From Streptomyces toyocaensis (lineage in GTDB: Bacteria > Actinomycetota > Actinomycetes > Streptomycetales > Streptomycetaceae), in NCBI RefSeq assembly GCF_000725125.1, contig NZ_JFCB01000013.1, positions 1 through 64,000 of the forward strand: a stretch of DNA of 64,000 nt. The letters run 5' to 3'. Shown piece after piece: positions 50,389 through 59,349 of the stretch. Position 1 is the stretch's first letter. The number at the start of each line of letters is the position of its first letter. The translations under genes and the position numbers were made by a program. The notes below the pieces were generated by a model, which saw nothing but the letters and a program-made list of their open reading frames with translations, searched no databases and was not told the origin of the DNA.

Positions 50389-50798
50389 CTCTCGGCCCGG
50401 GGAACAGGGACGGCTTCCCCACGGAGCACGTCGTTTGCGTGGTGCGGCGGATCACCGTCGCGCATGGTGCCGGTGGTGGTGCGCAGGGCCCAGACGGCGG
50501 AGCCCAGGCAGGGCCAGACCGCACCGTTTTGAACTCGGTGGCCCGACCGGGGTGCCAGTCGGGCGAGGACGGTGGCACAGCGGCCGCGGTGGTCGGGGTG
50601 GACGAGAGCGACGATGTCCGCGAGCGCGGCGAGGGGGCCGGCGCCCTCGAACGTGACACGGACGAGTTCGTGGAAGATCGCCGTGCCTTCCCGGGCCGCG
50701 CGGTCCCCGTGCATGAGGGCAGCCATCCGGCGGGCCGCGTCCATCGTGGCCTCCCGGCCGACGGGGGCGACATGGACCGCGGAGGTCGATGCCCGCAT
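50389..50798 (-). pseudogene. probable broken gene, unidentified
   Basis: From ATG 50796-50798 the frame reads MRASTSAVHVAPVGREATMD, AARRMAALMHGDRAAREGTA, IFHELVRVTFEGAGPLAALA, DIVALVHPDHRGRCATVLAR, plausible coding sequence with GC-rich third positions. The frame does not stop before entering the antisense of the ATPase gene at 50388, so the natural end has been lost. Family unknown. Confidence 0.35.
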
Positions 50799-50963
50799 CG
50801 AGGAACCGTTTCCCGCTGCTCGCCGGCCGACCTGGAAATGGGACGCGGCGGCGAGGTCCCACGGCAAGCCGTTGGTCAGAACGTCTTGGGTCTGCGAGCC
50901 GATGTCTTCGGCTCTGATGCCGCCCACCGCTGGAAGCGGGTGAAGATGTCCGGCATGTCCAGT

Positions 50964-51148
50964 CCGCCGCGCTGGAACACCCTCGACGTCCACCGCATCG
51001 AGTGGTGGGCCATGGTGGGGAACACCGGCTCGCGTGCCGTCGCCGAGAAACTCGGCTTCACCGTCGAAGGGACACTGCGCCGTCGCGGCGTCGCCAACGA
51101 CGGTGAGAGCCGCAAGACTGGTCGGTGGGCGGACTGCTGAGGCCCTGA
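50964..51148 (+). pseudogene. C-terminal remnant of a GNAT (RimJ/RimL-like) acetyltransferase gene
   Basis: RWNTLDVHRIEWWAMVGNTG and SRAVAEKLGFTVEGTLRRRG are the acetyl-CoA-binding end of RimJ/RimL-type N-acetyltransferases (family pattern RIEWxAxxGNxxSRxVAEKLGF-EGxLR). After GESR the family ending DWSVGGLL occurs one frame over, so there is a frameshift near 51112. The N-terminal half is missing. Confidence 0.65.
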
Positions 51149-51450
51149 GGCCCTGAGGTGCTGAGGCTCGGGTCGGTGGCACCCCGTCGGGGGCTCGCGA
51201 CGGATCCCGCGCCGCCGCGGGCAAGCGCGGTTCTTCCTCGGACCCCGTCCAGGACAGGCCCGAACCGCGGGCAGCGGAGCGGCCCCCGGCCGGCCGTGGT
51301 CTCGATGGACACGGGCTCCTGGACCGCCTCACGGCCAGGTGCGGCGTGGTGGCCAGGCCGCCGCGCGAGCGCCCCGCGCGACGTCTGCGCGAACGCGTCG
51401 CAACACACCCGGGGCCCGAGACGGCTGCGAGGAGCCTTCGCACGGGCCGC

Positions 51451-52758
51451 TCAGTCCGTCGCCTGTTCGGTGATCCAGCGCGCGGCGAGGAGTCCGGAGG
51501 CCGAGGTGAGGACGGCGGCCGCGATGACGGTGGTGCTCAGGCCGAACGCGTCGGCGAGGACGCCGGCCACGAGTGCGCCGGCGGCATAGCCGATGTCACG
51601 CCAGAACCGGTACGTGCCCAGGGCATTGGCTCGCCAGGCCGGGTGGGCGTGGTCGGAGACGGACGCGATGAGGGCCGGGTAGACCATGGCGGTGCCCAGG
51701 CCGAGTGCGACGGCGGACAGGATTCCGGCGAGCAGGGGCCGGTCCAGCAGGGCGAGGGCGAGGGCGAGGACGAAGCCGAAGGCCTGGACGAACATGCCGT
51801 GGACGATGAGAGGTTTACGGCCGATGCGGTCGGCGAGGTGGCCGGTGGGGATCTGCCCCAGCCCCCACAGGATCGGGTAGAGACCCTTGATCAAGCCGAC
51901 GGCGGCCAGGCCGAGTCCGTGGTCGGTGAAGAGGAGAGGGAAGACGCCCCAGGTGAGGCCGTCATTCAGGTTGTTGATCAGTCCGGCCTGACTGGCGCCG
52001 CGCAGGGAGCGGTGGTGCCAGGAGGTACGGGTGAAGGTGGCCCTCGGACCGGTGTCCTCCTCGGTCGGCAACGGCGACGCGTGGTGGGCGAGTTCGAGGG
52101 CGACATGGGCGGCCGTGTCGCGGACCACGAGGGCCAGCGCCAGTCCGGCGACCACGAAGACGACGCCGATGAGCTCGGGAACGGGCCGCAGGCCGTAGCC
52201 GGTGGCGAGGAAGCCCGTGAGCAGGGCGGTGACACCGACCGCGGTGTACCCGGCGGCCTCGTTCAGGCCCGTGGCCAGGCCACGCCTGGAGGGGCCGACG
52301 AGGTCGATCTTCATGTTGACGGTCATCGACCAGGTCAGGCCCTGGTTCAGGCCGAGCAGGACGTTGGCGGCGACGATCCAGCTCCAGGAGGGTGCCCAGG
52401 CGAGCGCGAAGGGGACGGGGACACCGAGCAGCCAGCCGGCCACCAGGAGGTGCTTGCGGCGGAAACGGGCGGTGAGCGCTCCGGCGGCGAGGTTGGTCAG
52501 GGCCTTGGTGACGCCGAAGGCGATGATGAAGGAGAAGACGGCCAGGTCGCTGGTCAGGCCGAAGGTCTCGGAACCGATCAGCGGAACGGTGGTGCGTTCC
52601 AGGCCGACCAGGCCGCCGACGCAGACGTTGACGATGACCAGCAGGGTGAACTGCAGCCAGTTCTCACGCAGTCCGAGCCGTACGGGCCGCCGGCCGGCGT
52701 CGTACGAGGTGGTGGCCGTGACGAGGTGATCATCCGCGGGGCCCACGGCGTCCTCCAA
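51451..52758 (-). CDS. MFS transporter
   Basis: 435 aa with twelve hydrophobic segments. FTLLVIVNVCVGGLVGLERT, ALTNLAAGALTARFRRKHLL, VAANVLLGLNQGLTWSMTVN, GLNEAAGYTAVGVTALLTGF and TGHLADRIGRKPLIVHGMFV are typical MFS loops, and the GRKP after TM8 is clear. It is divergent from the ArsR-rhodanese gene (83 bp gap), and the palindrome between them (52817-52828) could control both. Substrate unknown. Confidence 0.9.
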   Translation of the reverse strand: MEDAVGPADDHLVTATTSYDAGRRPVRLGLRENWLQFTLLVIVNVCVGGLVGLERTTVPLIGSETFGLTSDLAVFSFIIAFGVTKALTNLAAGALTARFRRKHLLVAGWLLGVPVPFALAWAPSWSWIVAANVLLGLNQGLTWSMTVNMKIDLVGPSRRGLATGLNEAAGYTAVGVTALLTGFLATGYGLRPVPELIGVVFVVAGLALALVVRDTAAHVALELAHHASPLPTEEDTGPRATFTRTSWHHRSLRGASQAGLINNLNDGLTWGVFPLLFTDHGLGLAAVGLIKGLYPILWGLGQIPTGHLADRIGRKPLIVHGMFVQAFGFVLALALALLDRPLLAGILSAVALGLGTAMVYPALIASVSDHAHPAWRANALGTYRFWRDIGYAAGALVAGVLADAFGLSTTVIAAAVLTSASGLLAARWITEQATD

Positions 52759-52816
52759 GATCTCGGGAACGGGGGAGTGGGGTCACTGCGCCGCACCCTC
52801 CGGACGCCACTACACT

Positions 52817-52828
52817 AATCCATGGATT
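52817..52828. promoter_or_regulatory. 12-bp palindrome, candidate ArsR-family operator
   Basis: AATCCATGGATT is a perfect palindrome just after a TACACT -10-like hexamer (52811-52816) and 14 bp before the regulator's ATG. AT-rich palindromes overlapping the promoter are usual for ArsR/SmtB autorepression. Confidence 0.55.
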
Positions 52829-52841
52829 TATGGAGGATGCC

Positions 52842-53516
52842 ATGTCGGAGGACACGAAGAGCGCGACGAAGGCCCGGCTGTACGACGCGTTCGCGGCCAG
52901 CGGCAAGGCGCTGGCCAGCGGGAAACGCCTGGAGCTGCTGGATCTGCTGACTCAGGGCGAGCGCACCGTCGACGCCCTTGCGAAGGCGGCGGGGCTCAAC
53001 CTGACCACCGCGTCCGCGCATCTTCAGACACTCAAGCGGGCCGGGTTCGTCACGACCCGCCGCGAGGGCGTACGCATCCACTACCGGCTGGCGGGCGACG
53101 ACGTCGCCCAGCTGTTCGCGCTGCTGCGCAAGGTCGCCGAGGCCCACCAGGCCGCCGTGCCCGCCGCGCGCGACGCCTACCTCGGTGAGGACACCTCCGC
53201 CGAGCTCAGCCGTGAGGAACTGCGAGTCCGTGTCGCCGCGGGAGATGTCGTCGTTCTCGACGTACGACCGGGTGAGGAGTACCGGGCCGGCCACATCCCC
53301 GGCGCCCTCTCCATCCCGGTCGACGAGCTGCCCGAACGGATCAACGAGCTGCCCGAGGGCACGGAGATCGTCGTCTACTGCCGCGGCGAGTACTGCGTCC
53401 TCGCCCACGACGCCGTGCGGCTGCTGACCGACCGCGGCCGCCGCGCGATCCGCCTCGACGACGGCATGCTCGAGTGGCGCCTGTCGGAGCTGCCCGTCGA
53501 CGTCCCGGAGACCTGA
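52842..53516 (+). CDS. ArsR-family HTH regulator fused to a rhodanese domain
   Basis: ATG 52842, seven bases after GGAGG, gives 224 aa; ATG 52830 is an in-frame alternative. Residues 5-95 form a winged HTH of ArsR/SmtB type (ASGKRLELLDLLTQGERTVD, AAGLNLTTASAHLQTLKRAG, REGVRIHYRLAGDDV). Residues 120-215 form a rhodanese domain (VVVLDVRPGEEYRAGHIPGA, IVVYCRGEYCVLAHDAVRLL) with the active-site Cys in CRGEYC. The rhodanese loop can carry persulfide sulfur, so the regulator may sense reactive sulfur or redox state. Two MFS genes flank it. Confidence 0.92.
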   Translation: MSEDTKSATKARLYDAFAASGKALASGKRLELLDLLTQGERTVDALAKAAGLNLTTASAHLQTLKRAGFVTTRREGVRIHYRLAGDDVAQLFALLRKVAEAHQAAVPAARDAYLGEDTSAELSREELRVRVAAGDVVVLDVRPGEEYRAGHIPGALSIPVDELPERINELPEGTEIVVYCRGEYCVLAHDAVRLLTDRGRRAIRLDDGMLEWRLSELPVDVPET

Positions 53517-53623
53517 CGTGACGGGCCCGGGCGGCGGTCTCCCGCCGCGTCCGGGACTGCGCGACGGGCCGGTCCACCTGGACCACGACGCCACCACTTC
53601 CACCACCGCTCCGGAAGAGAGAC

Positions 53624-54892
53624 ATGACCAGCACCGCGCCCACCGGCACGACGGCCTCCATACCCGACCCCGCCCAGGCCCAGCGCCGGATCCTGCGCGT
53701 TCTGGTCGCCTCCCAGGTCCTCAGCGGCGCAGGGCTCGCCGCCGGCGTCACCGTGGGCGCCCTCCTCGCCCAGGACATGCTCGGCTCCACCAGCCTCGCC
53801 GGCGTGCCCAGCGCCCTGTTCACCGCCGGATCCGCTCTCGCCGCCGTCGCCGTGGGCCGCATCTCCCAGGCCCGCGGCCGTCGCCCCGGCCTCACGGCTG
53901 GCTACCTCACCGGGGCGCTCGGCTCGGCCGGCGTCATCGCCGCCGCCGTCGCGGACGACCCGGTTCTGCTGTTCATCGCCCTGTTCGTCTACGGAGCGGG
54001 CACCGCCACCAACCTCCAGGCCCGCTACGCCGGAGCCGACCTCGCCGCTGACGGCCACCGCGCCCGAGCCGTCTCCACCGTCCTGGTCGCCACCACCCTC
54101 GGTGGCGTCGCCGGACCCAACCTCGCCGCACCCACCGGCGACTTCGCCGAAACCCTCGGCGTCCCCCACCTCGCCGGCCCCTTCATCCTCTCCGGCCTCG
54201 CCTACGCCCTGGCCGCACTCGTCCTCGCCCTCCGGATGCGGCCCGACCCGCTCCTCCTGGCCCGCGCCCTCGCCGAGAGCAAGGACACCGGAGCCGCCGC
54301 CGGCCCGACCACAGCCGCCGACGGCGCCGACACACGGGACGGGAGCGGAGGCGTCGTCCTCGGCGCGCTGGTCATGGTCCTCACCCAGCTCGTGATGGTC
54401 GCGATCATGACGATGACGCCGGTCCACATGCACGACCACGGTCACGGCACCGCCGCCTCCGGGCTCGTCATCGCCGTCCACATCGGTGCCATGTACCTGC
54501 CCTCGCCGCTCACCGGCTGGCTCGCCGACCGCTACGGCCGGATGAAGATCGCAGCCGCCTCCGGTATCACCCTCCTGGCCTCCGGCATCCTCGCCGCCTC
54601 CGCGCCCGGCGACTCCGTCGCCCTGCTCGCTCTCGCACTGGCCCTGCTGGGGCTGGGCTGGAACTTCGGCCTCGTGTCCGGTACCGCGATCATCACGGAC
54701 ACCGTGCCGTTGGCCACCCGAGCCAAGACCCAGGGCCTGATCGACGTCTCCATCGCCCTCGCCGGCGCCACCGGCGGCATGGCCTCCGGCATCATGGTCG
54801 CCGCCACGAGCTACCCCGCCCTCGCCCTCGCCGGCGGCGTCCTCTCCCTCGCCCTGCTGCCCGCCGTCGCCGCCACCGCCTACCGCCGATGA
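53624..54892 (+). CDS. MFS transporter in the ArsR-rhodanese operon
   Basis: ATG 53624 gives 422 aa. Twelve hydrophobic segments; loops VAVGRISQARGRRPGLTAGY (TM2-3) and SPLTGWLADRYGRMKIAAAS (TM8-9) are MFS-typical. TPVHMHDHGHGTAASG, a His-rich loop between TM7 and TM8, could bind metal. It follows the regulator by 107 bp on the same strand and is probably controlled by it. It is only distantly like the divergent MFS at 51451. Confidence 0.9.
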   Translation: MTSTAPTGTTASIPDPAQAQRRILRVLVASQVLSGAGLAAGVTVGALLAQDMLGSTSLAGVPSALFTAGSALAAVAVGRISQARGRRPGLTAGYLTGALGSAGVIAAAVADDPVLLFIALFVYGAGTATNLQARYAGADLAADGHRARAVSTVLVATTLGGVAGPNLAAPTGDFAETLGVPHLAGPFILSGLAYALAALVLALRMRPDPLLLARALAESKDTGAAAGPTTAADGADTRDGSGGVVLGALVMVLTQLVMVAIMTMTPVHMHDHGHGTAASGLVIAVHIGAMYLPSPLTGWLADRYGRMKIAAASGITLLASGILAASAPGDSVALLALALALLGLGWNFGLVSGTAIITDTVPLATRAKTQGLIDVSIALAGATGGMASGIMVAATSYPALALAGGVLSLALLPAVAATAYRR

Positions 54893-55119
54893 ACCACGAA
54901 ACGTCCACCCTGTAGCAGCGACCGGCCCCGCATCCCCGGAGGGAGCGCGAGCCGACGGCGCGACCGGCCGGGGCCGCGCCCGGTCCCAGGCGGCCGATCG
55001 GGCATGCCCCTGACCGGCCGCCGCGTGCTGGCTCGCCGGTCCCGTTTCCGTGTGTCACGGTGGGGCCGTGGTGTCCATGGACTTCAGCCGGTCCGGTCGT
55101 CGAAGAGGGGGGAGCGGCG

Positions 55120-56847
55120 TTGCGCTGGTGGGACGCTTGCAGCAGAGCCGGTGGGGACGTGATCCGGGCAGCCGCAGGCATCCGGCCGGGCCACGTGGCG
55201 GTGAGCCTGTGCCTGGCGGCCTCGCTGCTGGCCGGATACGGCGCCGCCGGTCGGCCCGTTCCCGTGCCGGAGGACCTGCGGGGCGGGCGCACGTTCCACG
55301 TCAGTCCCCAGGGCGACGACCACGCCGACGGCCGCACCCCCGAGACTCCTTGGCGCACGCTGCGTCGCGCCGACGCCGAGCGGTTGCAGCCGGGTGACCG
55401 GTTGCTACTGGAGGGCGGGGCGCGTTTCCCCGGCTCCCTGAGCATCGGCCGGGGGGAGGGCGGGAGTGCAGGCAGGCCCGTCGTGCTCGACTCCTACGGA
55501 GGCGGCCGCGCGGTGATCATGTCCGCCGGCTCGCGCGGTATCGAGGTGCACAACACGAGCGGCGTCGTGATCCGCAACCTGATCGTCACCGGGGACGCCG
55601 CGTCCTACGGGTCGAACGACGGCATCGCGTTCGTCAGCGATCTGCCCGGTGACCGCAAGCTCCCCCACCTCCGTGTCACCGGCGTCGACGTGTCGGGCTT
55701 CCGCAACGGCATCCGGCTGCACGGCGGCGCCGGGGCCTCCGGCTTCCGGGACGTGGTGATCCACGACTGTGCGGTGCACGACAACCGGGACGCGGGTCTC
55801 GTGACGGACGGGCCCGCCTTCGACGCCGACGCGCCGGCGTACGCGCACGAACAGGTCACCGTGTCCCGGGTGGTGGCGTTCGCGAACCGGGGCGACCCCC
55901 GGGCGCACCACAGAAACACCGGCAACGGGATCGTCCTCGGCAGCGTCCGCGACGGTGTCGTCGAGGAGTCGGTCGCCCATGACAACGGTCGGTCGTCCTC
56001 GGCGATCGCCGACGAAGGCCCCGTCGGCATCTGGACGTACGACTCGACGCGGATGGTCATCCAGCGGAACGTCGCTCACGGCAACCGCACCGGGTCGTGG
56101 GTGGACGGCGGCGGCTTCGGCCTGGACAACAACGTCTCCTACTCGCTCGTGCAGTACAACCTGTCCTACGGCAACGACGGCCCGGGTTTCCAGATGTACT
56201 CCGCCGCTCCGAACACGGCGCACACGGACAACGCGATCCGGTACAACATCAGCCGCGACGACTGCCGCAAGCTCCAGGACTACGGCGGCATCGTCGTCTT
56301 CGGATCGCACGTCGGGAACGTCGCCCTCTACCAGAACACCGTGCTGGTCACGGCGAACGGTGCCGTCCGGGCCCCCGCGCTGCGGCTCCGGCCCAGCCTC
56401 GGGGCGGTGTCCGTGCGCAACAACGTGTTCGCCACCGACGGCGCCCCCGTGGTGGTGGCCCAGAAGGCCTTCGAGACGGCGGAGGTGCTGATGCAGGGCA
56501 ACGACTACCACAGCCCACGGGGCTGGACCCTGTGGTGGGGCGAGCGCGGGTACGCGGATCTGGCCGCATGGCGCGCCGGGACGGGTCAGGAGACGCAGGG
56601 CCCGCGGGCGACCGGAACCGACGCCGATCCCTGCCTCGTCGACGCCGCGCTGCCCGCGGACCGCCCCGGCCTCCGCACCGACGGCCCGGAGGGGGGCGCA
56701 CTGGTCTCCCGGTGCGCCCACGCGCTGACCGCCGCGGCCGTGGACCTGCGGGCGGTCGGCATCGACCCGGGGCCCGTCGACTACTTCGGAACGCCGCTGA
56801 CCGGATCCCCCGGAGTGGGGGCCGCGCAGGCCGGACCGGAGGCGTGA
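55120..56847 (+). CDS. secreted right-handed parallel beta-helix protein
   Basis: TTG 55120 follows GGGGGGAG and gives 575 aa; a GTG at 55060 or 55159 is possible. An N-terminal membrane or signal helix (AVSLCLAASLLAGYGAAG) is followed by FHVSPQGDDHADGRTPETPW, a beta-helix opening. Many pectate-lyase-type coils then follow (GIEVHNTSGVVIRNLIVTGD, GFRNGIRLHGGAGASGFRDV, NGIVLGSVRDGVVEESVAHD, MVIQRNVAHGNRTGSWVDGG, NNVSYSLVQYNLSYGNDGPG). The fold is common among polysaccharide lyases, hydrolases and epimerases. Its end overlaps the convergent ugd gene by 67 bases, so it belongs to the glycan locus. Catalytic activity is not proven. Confidence 0.85.
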   Translation: MRWWDACSRAGGDVIRAAAGIRPGHVAVSLCLAASLLAGYGAAGRPVPVPEDLRGGRTFHVSPQGDDHADGRTPETPWRTLRRADAERLQPGDRLLLEGGARFPGSLSIGRGEGGSAGRPVVLDSYGGGRAVIMSAGSRGIEVHNTSGVVIRNLIVTGDAASYGSNDGIAFVSDLPGDRKLPHLRVTGVDVSGFRNGIRLHGGAGASGFRDVVIHDCAVHDNRDAGLVTDGPAFDADAPAYAHEQVTVSRVVAFANRGDPRAHHRNTGNGIVLGSVRDGVVEESVAHDNGRSSSAIADEGPVGIWTYDSTRMVIQRNVAHGNRTGSWVDGGGFGLDNNVSYSLVQYNLSYGNDGPGFQMYSAAPNTAHTDNAIRYNISRDDCRKLQDYGGIVVFGSHVGNVALYQNTVLVTANGAVRAPALRLRPSLGAVSVRNNVFATDGAPVVVAQKAFETAEVLMQGNDYHSPRGWTLWWGERGYADLAAWRAGTGQETQGPRATGTDADPCLVDAALPADRPGLRTDGPEGGALVSRCAHALTAAAVDLRAVGIDPGPVDYFGTPLTGSPGVGAAQAGPEA

Positions 56848-58208
56848 GGAATCGTCACCCGCAGGCCGTCGGGCCGCTCCGGCTGTGGCGTGGGGTGGGG
56901 CCGCCCCAGGGCGCGGACGTGCCAGCCGGCCGCGTGCCAGACCTCCCTGTCCAGGGCGTTGCGCGCGTCGAGCACGGTCGGGACCCGGACGATCTCCGAC
57001 AGCTTCACCGGGTCGATCGCCCGGTACTGCCGCCACTCGGTCAGGTGCAGCACCAGGTCCGCGTCCCGGCACGCGTCCATGACGTCCGTGTGGTACGACG
57101 GACCGGGCAGCGCGAGCCGTGCGTTGTCGATCCCTTCGGGATCGTGCACGTGGACGTCGGCGCCCGTGGCGGCGATCTCCGCCGCCACGTCCAGCGCGGG
57201 TGAGTCCCGTACGTCGTCGCTGTCCGGTTTGAAGGTGGCTCCGAGCACCGCGACACGCTTGCCTGCGAACGTGTCGCCCAGGAGACGGCGGGCGAGGTCG
57301 ACCGTGCGCCGTCGCTGCCGCCGGTTGATCCGGTCGACGTCACGCAGGAACGACACCGCCTCACCGACCTGCAGTTCCTCTGCCCGGGCGAGGAAGGCGC
57401 GGATGTCCTTGGGGAGGCAGCCACCGCCGAATCCGAGACCGGCGGACAGGAACCGGCGTCCGATGCGCGCATCGTGGCCGAGGGCGTCGGCGAGCGTCGC
57501 CACGTCGGCGCCCGTGGCGTCACAGATCTCCGCCATGGCGTTGATGAACGAGATCTTCGTCGCAAGGAAGGAGTTGGCGGCGACCTTCACGAGTTCGGCG
57601 GTGGCCGGATCGGTGCCGATGTAGGGGACACCGGCCCGCAGCATCGGCTCGTAGACCTGACGCAACAGCTGATCCGTGCCGGGCTCGGTGGCCCCCACCA
57701 CCAGGCGGTCGGGACGCAGGGTGTCCTGGACCGCGAATCCCTCGCGCAGGAACTCCGGGTTCCAGGCGATCCGGGCCTCGACTCCCGGGCGGAGCCCCGC
57801 CGCGATCCGCCGGCTCAGCGACCGGGTGGTGCCCACCGGCACGGTCGACTTGCCGACGACCAGGCTGTCACGGGTGAGGAGCGGCGCAAGGCCGTCGACG
57901 ACCGCCTCGACATGACGCAGATCGGCGGCGAGGGAGTCGGGGCGTTGCGGTGTACCGACACATACGAAGTGCAGGTCGGCGAAGTCGGCGGCCTCGGCGA
58001 GGGAGGTGGTGAAGCGCAGCCGGCCGGCCCGTGTGTTCCTGGTGAGGATCTCCGGCAGACCGGGTTCGTGGAACGGTGCCCGGCCGGCGGCGAGTTCCTC
58101 GACCTTCCCCGCGTCGGTGTCCACTCCGAGGACGTCGTGTCCGATGTCGGCCATGCACGCGGCGTGCACGGCTCCGAGGTATCCCGTACCGATGACGGTC
58201 AACCGCAT
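56781..58208 (-). CDS. ugd: UDP-glucose 6-dehydrogenase
   Basis: 475 aa. It oxidises UDP-glucose to UDP-glucuronate with two NAD+. The Rossmann motif is LTVIGTGYLGAVHAACMADI; also FVCVGTPQRPD, KSTVPVGTT, WNPEFLREGFAVQD, VKVAANSFLATKISFINAMA, and the nucleophile Cys264 in LGFGGGCLPKDIRAF. The second domain has VAVLGATFKPDSDDVRDSPA. The last 40 residues are an extra tail overlapping the beta-helix gene. It is last in the operon 62243-56781 and supplies UDP-GlcA to the decarboxylase-like protein encoded by the first gene. Confidence 0.94.
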   Translation of the reverse strand: MRLTVIGTGYLGAVHAACMADIGHDVLGVDTDAGKVEELAAGRAPFHEPGLPEILTRNTRAGRLRFTTSLAEAADFADLHFVCVGTPQRPDSLAADLRHVEAVVDGLAPLLTRDSLVVGKSTVPVGTTRSLSRRIAAGLRPGVEARIAWNPEFLREGFAVQDTLRPDRLVVGATEPGTDQLLRQVYEPMLRAGVPYIGTDPATAELVKVAANSFLATKISFINAMAEICDATGADVATLADALGHDARIGRRFLSAGLGFGGGCLPKDIRAFLARAEELQVGEAVSFLRDVDRINRRQRRRTVDLARRLLGDTFAGKRVAVLGATFKPDSDDVRDSPALDVAAEIAATGADVHVHDPEGIDNARLALPGPSYHTDVMDACRDADLVLHLTEWRQYRAIDPVKLSEIVRVPTVLDARNALDREVWHAAGWHVRALGRPHPTPQPERPDGLRVTIPHASGPACAAPTPGDPVSGVPK

Positions 58209-58246
58209 GGAGAATCTCCTGTTCTTGGGCCGCTGACGCGACGAGG

Positions 58247-59269
58247 TCAGCGGGGGTACCCGTCGGGGTTCAGCTCCTGGAACCGCCAGGCGTCACGGCA
58301 CATGGCGGTGAGGTCACGCGTGGTGGTCCAGCCCCAGGCACGGACCACCGCGCTCGGGTCGGCGACGAGCGTGGCGACGTCGCCGGCCCTGCGTTCGGCG
58401 ATCCTGTGCGGCACCGGGCGTCCGCTCGCCTCCTCGAAGGCGGCGACCAGCTGGAGCACGGAGGTGCCGGTGCCGGTGCCGAGGTTGAACACCCGCATTC
58501 CGGTGCCGTCGTCCAGGTGCTCGACGGCCACTCGGTGTCCCTCGGCGACGTCCATGACGTGGATGTAGTCCCGCACCCCGGTGCCGTCGGACGTGGGGTA
58601 GTCGGCGCCGAAGACGGTCAGCCTTTCCCGGCGGCCCACGGCGACCTGCGCGATGTACGGCATGAGATTGTTGGGGACGCCCCGCGGGTCCTCACCGATC
58701 AGGCCGCTCGGGTGGGCGCCGACGGGGTTGAAGTAGCGGAGCGCGAGCACCTTCATCTCCCCGAGGTGGGCGCACACGTCCTCGAGGATCCGCTCGCACG
58801 TCAACTTGGTGCGCGCGTAGGGATTCGTGGGCGCGACGGGACTCCGCTCGGTCAGCGGCACCGACCTCGCGTCGCCGTAGACGGAGCACGACGAGGAGAA
58901 CACCAGCCGGTGCACGCCGTGCTCGCGCATGACCGACAGCAGCGTGCAGGTTCCGCCCACGTTGGTGTCGTAGTACTCGACCGGCAGCGACACCGACTCC
59001 CCGACCGCCTTGTGACCGGCGAAGTGGATGACGGCGTCCACCGGATGGGAGGCGAACACCTCCGACAGCGCCCGCCGGTCACGGACGTCGACGCGGTGTG
59101 CGGCGGCGAGAGGCCGTCCTGCGGTCTTGGCGATGCGGTCCAGTGCCTGGGGGGAGCTGTTGACGTGGTTGTCGACGACGACGACTTCGTGACCGTGGGC
59201 GAGCAGTTCGACGCAGGTGTGGCTGCCGATGAAACCTGCGCCACCGGTCACCAGGACGGTCTTGGGCAT
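58247..59269 (-). CDS. galE: UDP-glucose 4-epimerase
   Basis: ATG 59267-59269 gives 340 aa, the usual GalE length. Extended-SDR motifs: VLVTGGAGFIGSHTCVELLA, AVIHFAGHKAVGESVSLPVE, SSSCSVYGD, the YARTK pair (Tyr/Lys), LRYFNPVGAHPSGLIGEDP (GalE signature), VRDYIHVMDVAEGH. It interconverts UDP-glucose and UDP-galactose. It lies between the glycosyltransferase and ugd in one operon, 38 bp from ugd, supplying UDP-sugars for the polymer. Confidence 0.93.
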   Translation of the reverse strand: MPKTVLVTGGAGFIGSHTCVELLAHGHEVVVVDNHVNSSPQALDRIAKTAGRPLAAAHRVDVRDRRALSEVFASHPVDAVIHFAGHKAVGESVSLPVEYYDTNVGGTCTLLSVMREHGVHRLVFSSSCSVYGDARSVPLTERSPVAPTNPYARTKLTCERILEDVCAHLGEMKVLALRYFNPVGAHPSGLIGEDPRGVPNNLMPYIAQVAVGRRERLTVFGADYPTSDGTGVRDYIHVMDVAEGHRVAVEHLDDGTGMRVFNLGTGTGTSVLQLVAAFEEASGRPVPHRIAERRAGDVATLVADPSAVVRAWGWTTTRDLTAMCRDAWRFQELNPDGYPR

Positions 59270-59349
59270 GGAGGTACCTCGTTTCGTCGGGAGAGGGGGA
59301 CGTCCGGACGGGACGGTCCGGGCACCGGGCGGGTTGCGGACGGCGGACC

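Larger units (their letters stand above)
50389..51450. other. degraded region without intact genes
   Basis: About 1 kb holding broken coding pieces in several frames. A minus-strand stretch near 50400-50800 reads as protein but runs without a proper stop into the ATPase gene. The tail of an acetyltransferase lies on the plus strand (50964-51148). The rest, to the MFS gene end at 51451, has no recognisable feature. Confidence 0.55.

Noticed and set aside
51158..51443. Possible transposase remnant next to the acetyltransferase fragment
   Set aside because: No DDE or HTH motif, terminal repeat or target duplication could be found in any frame.
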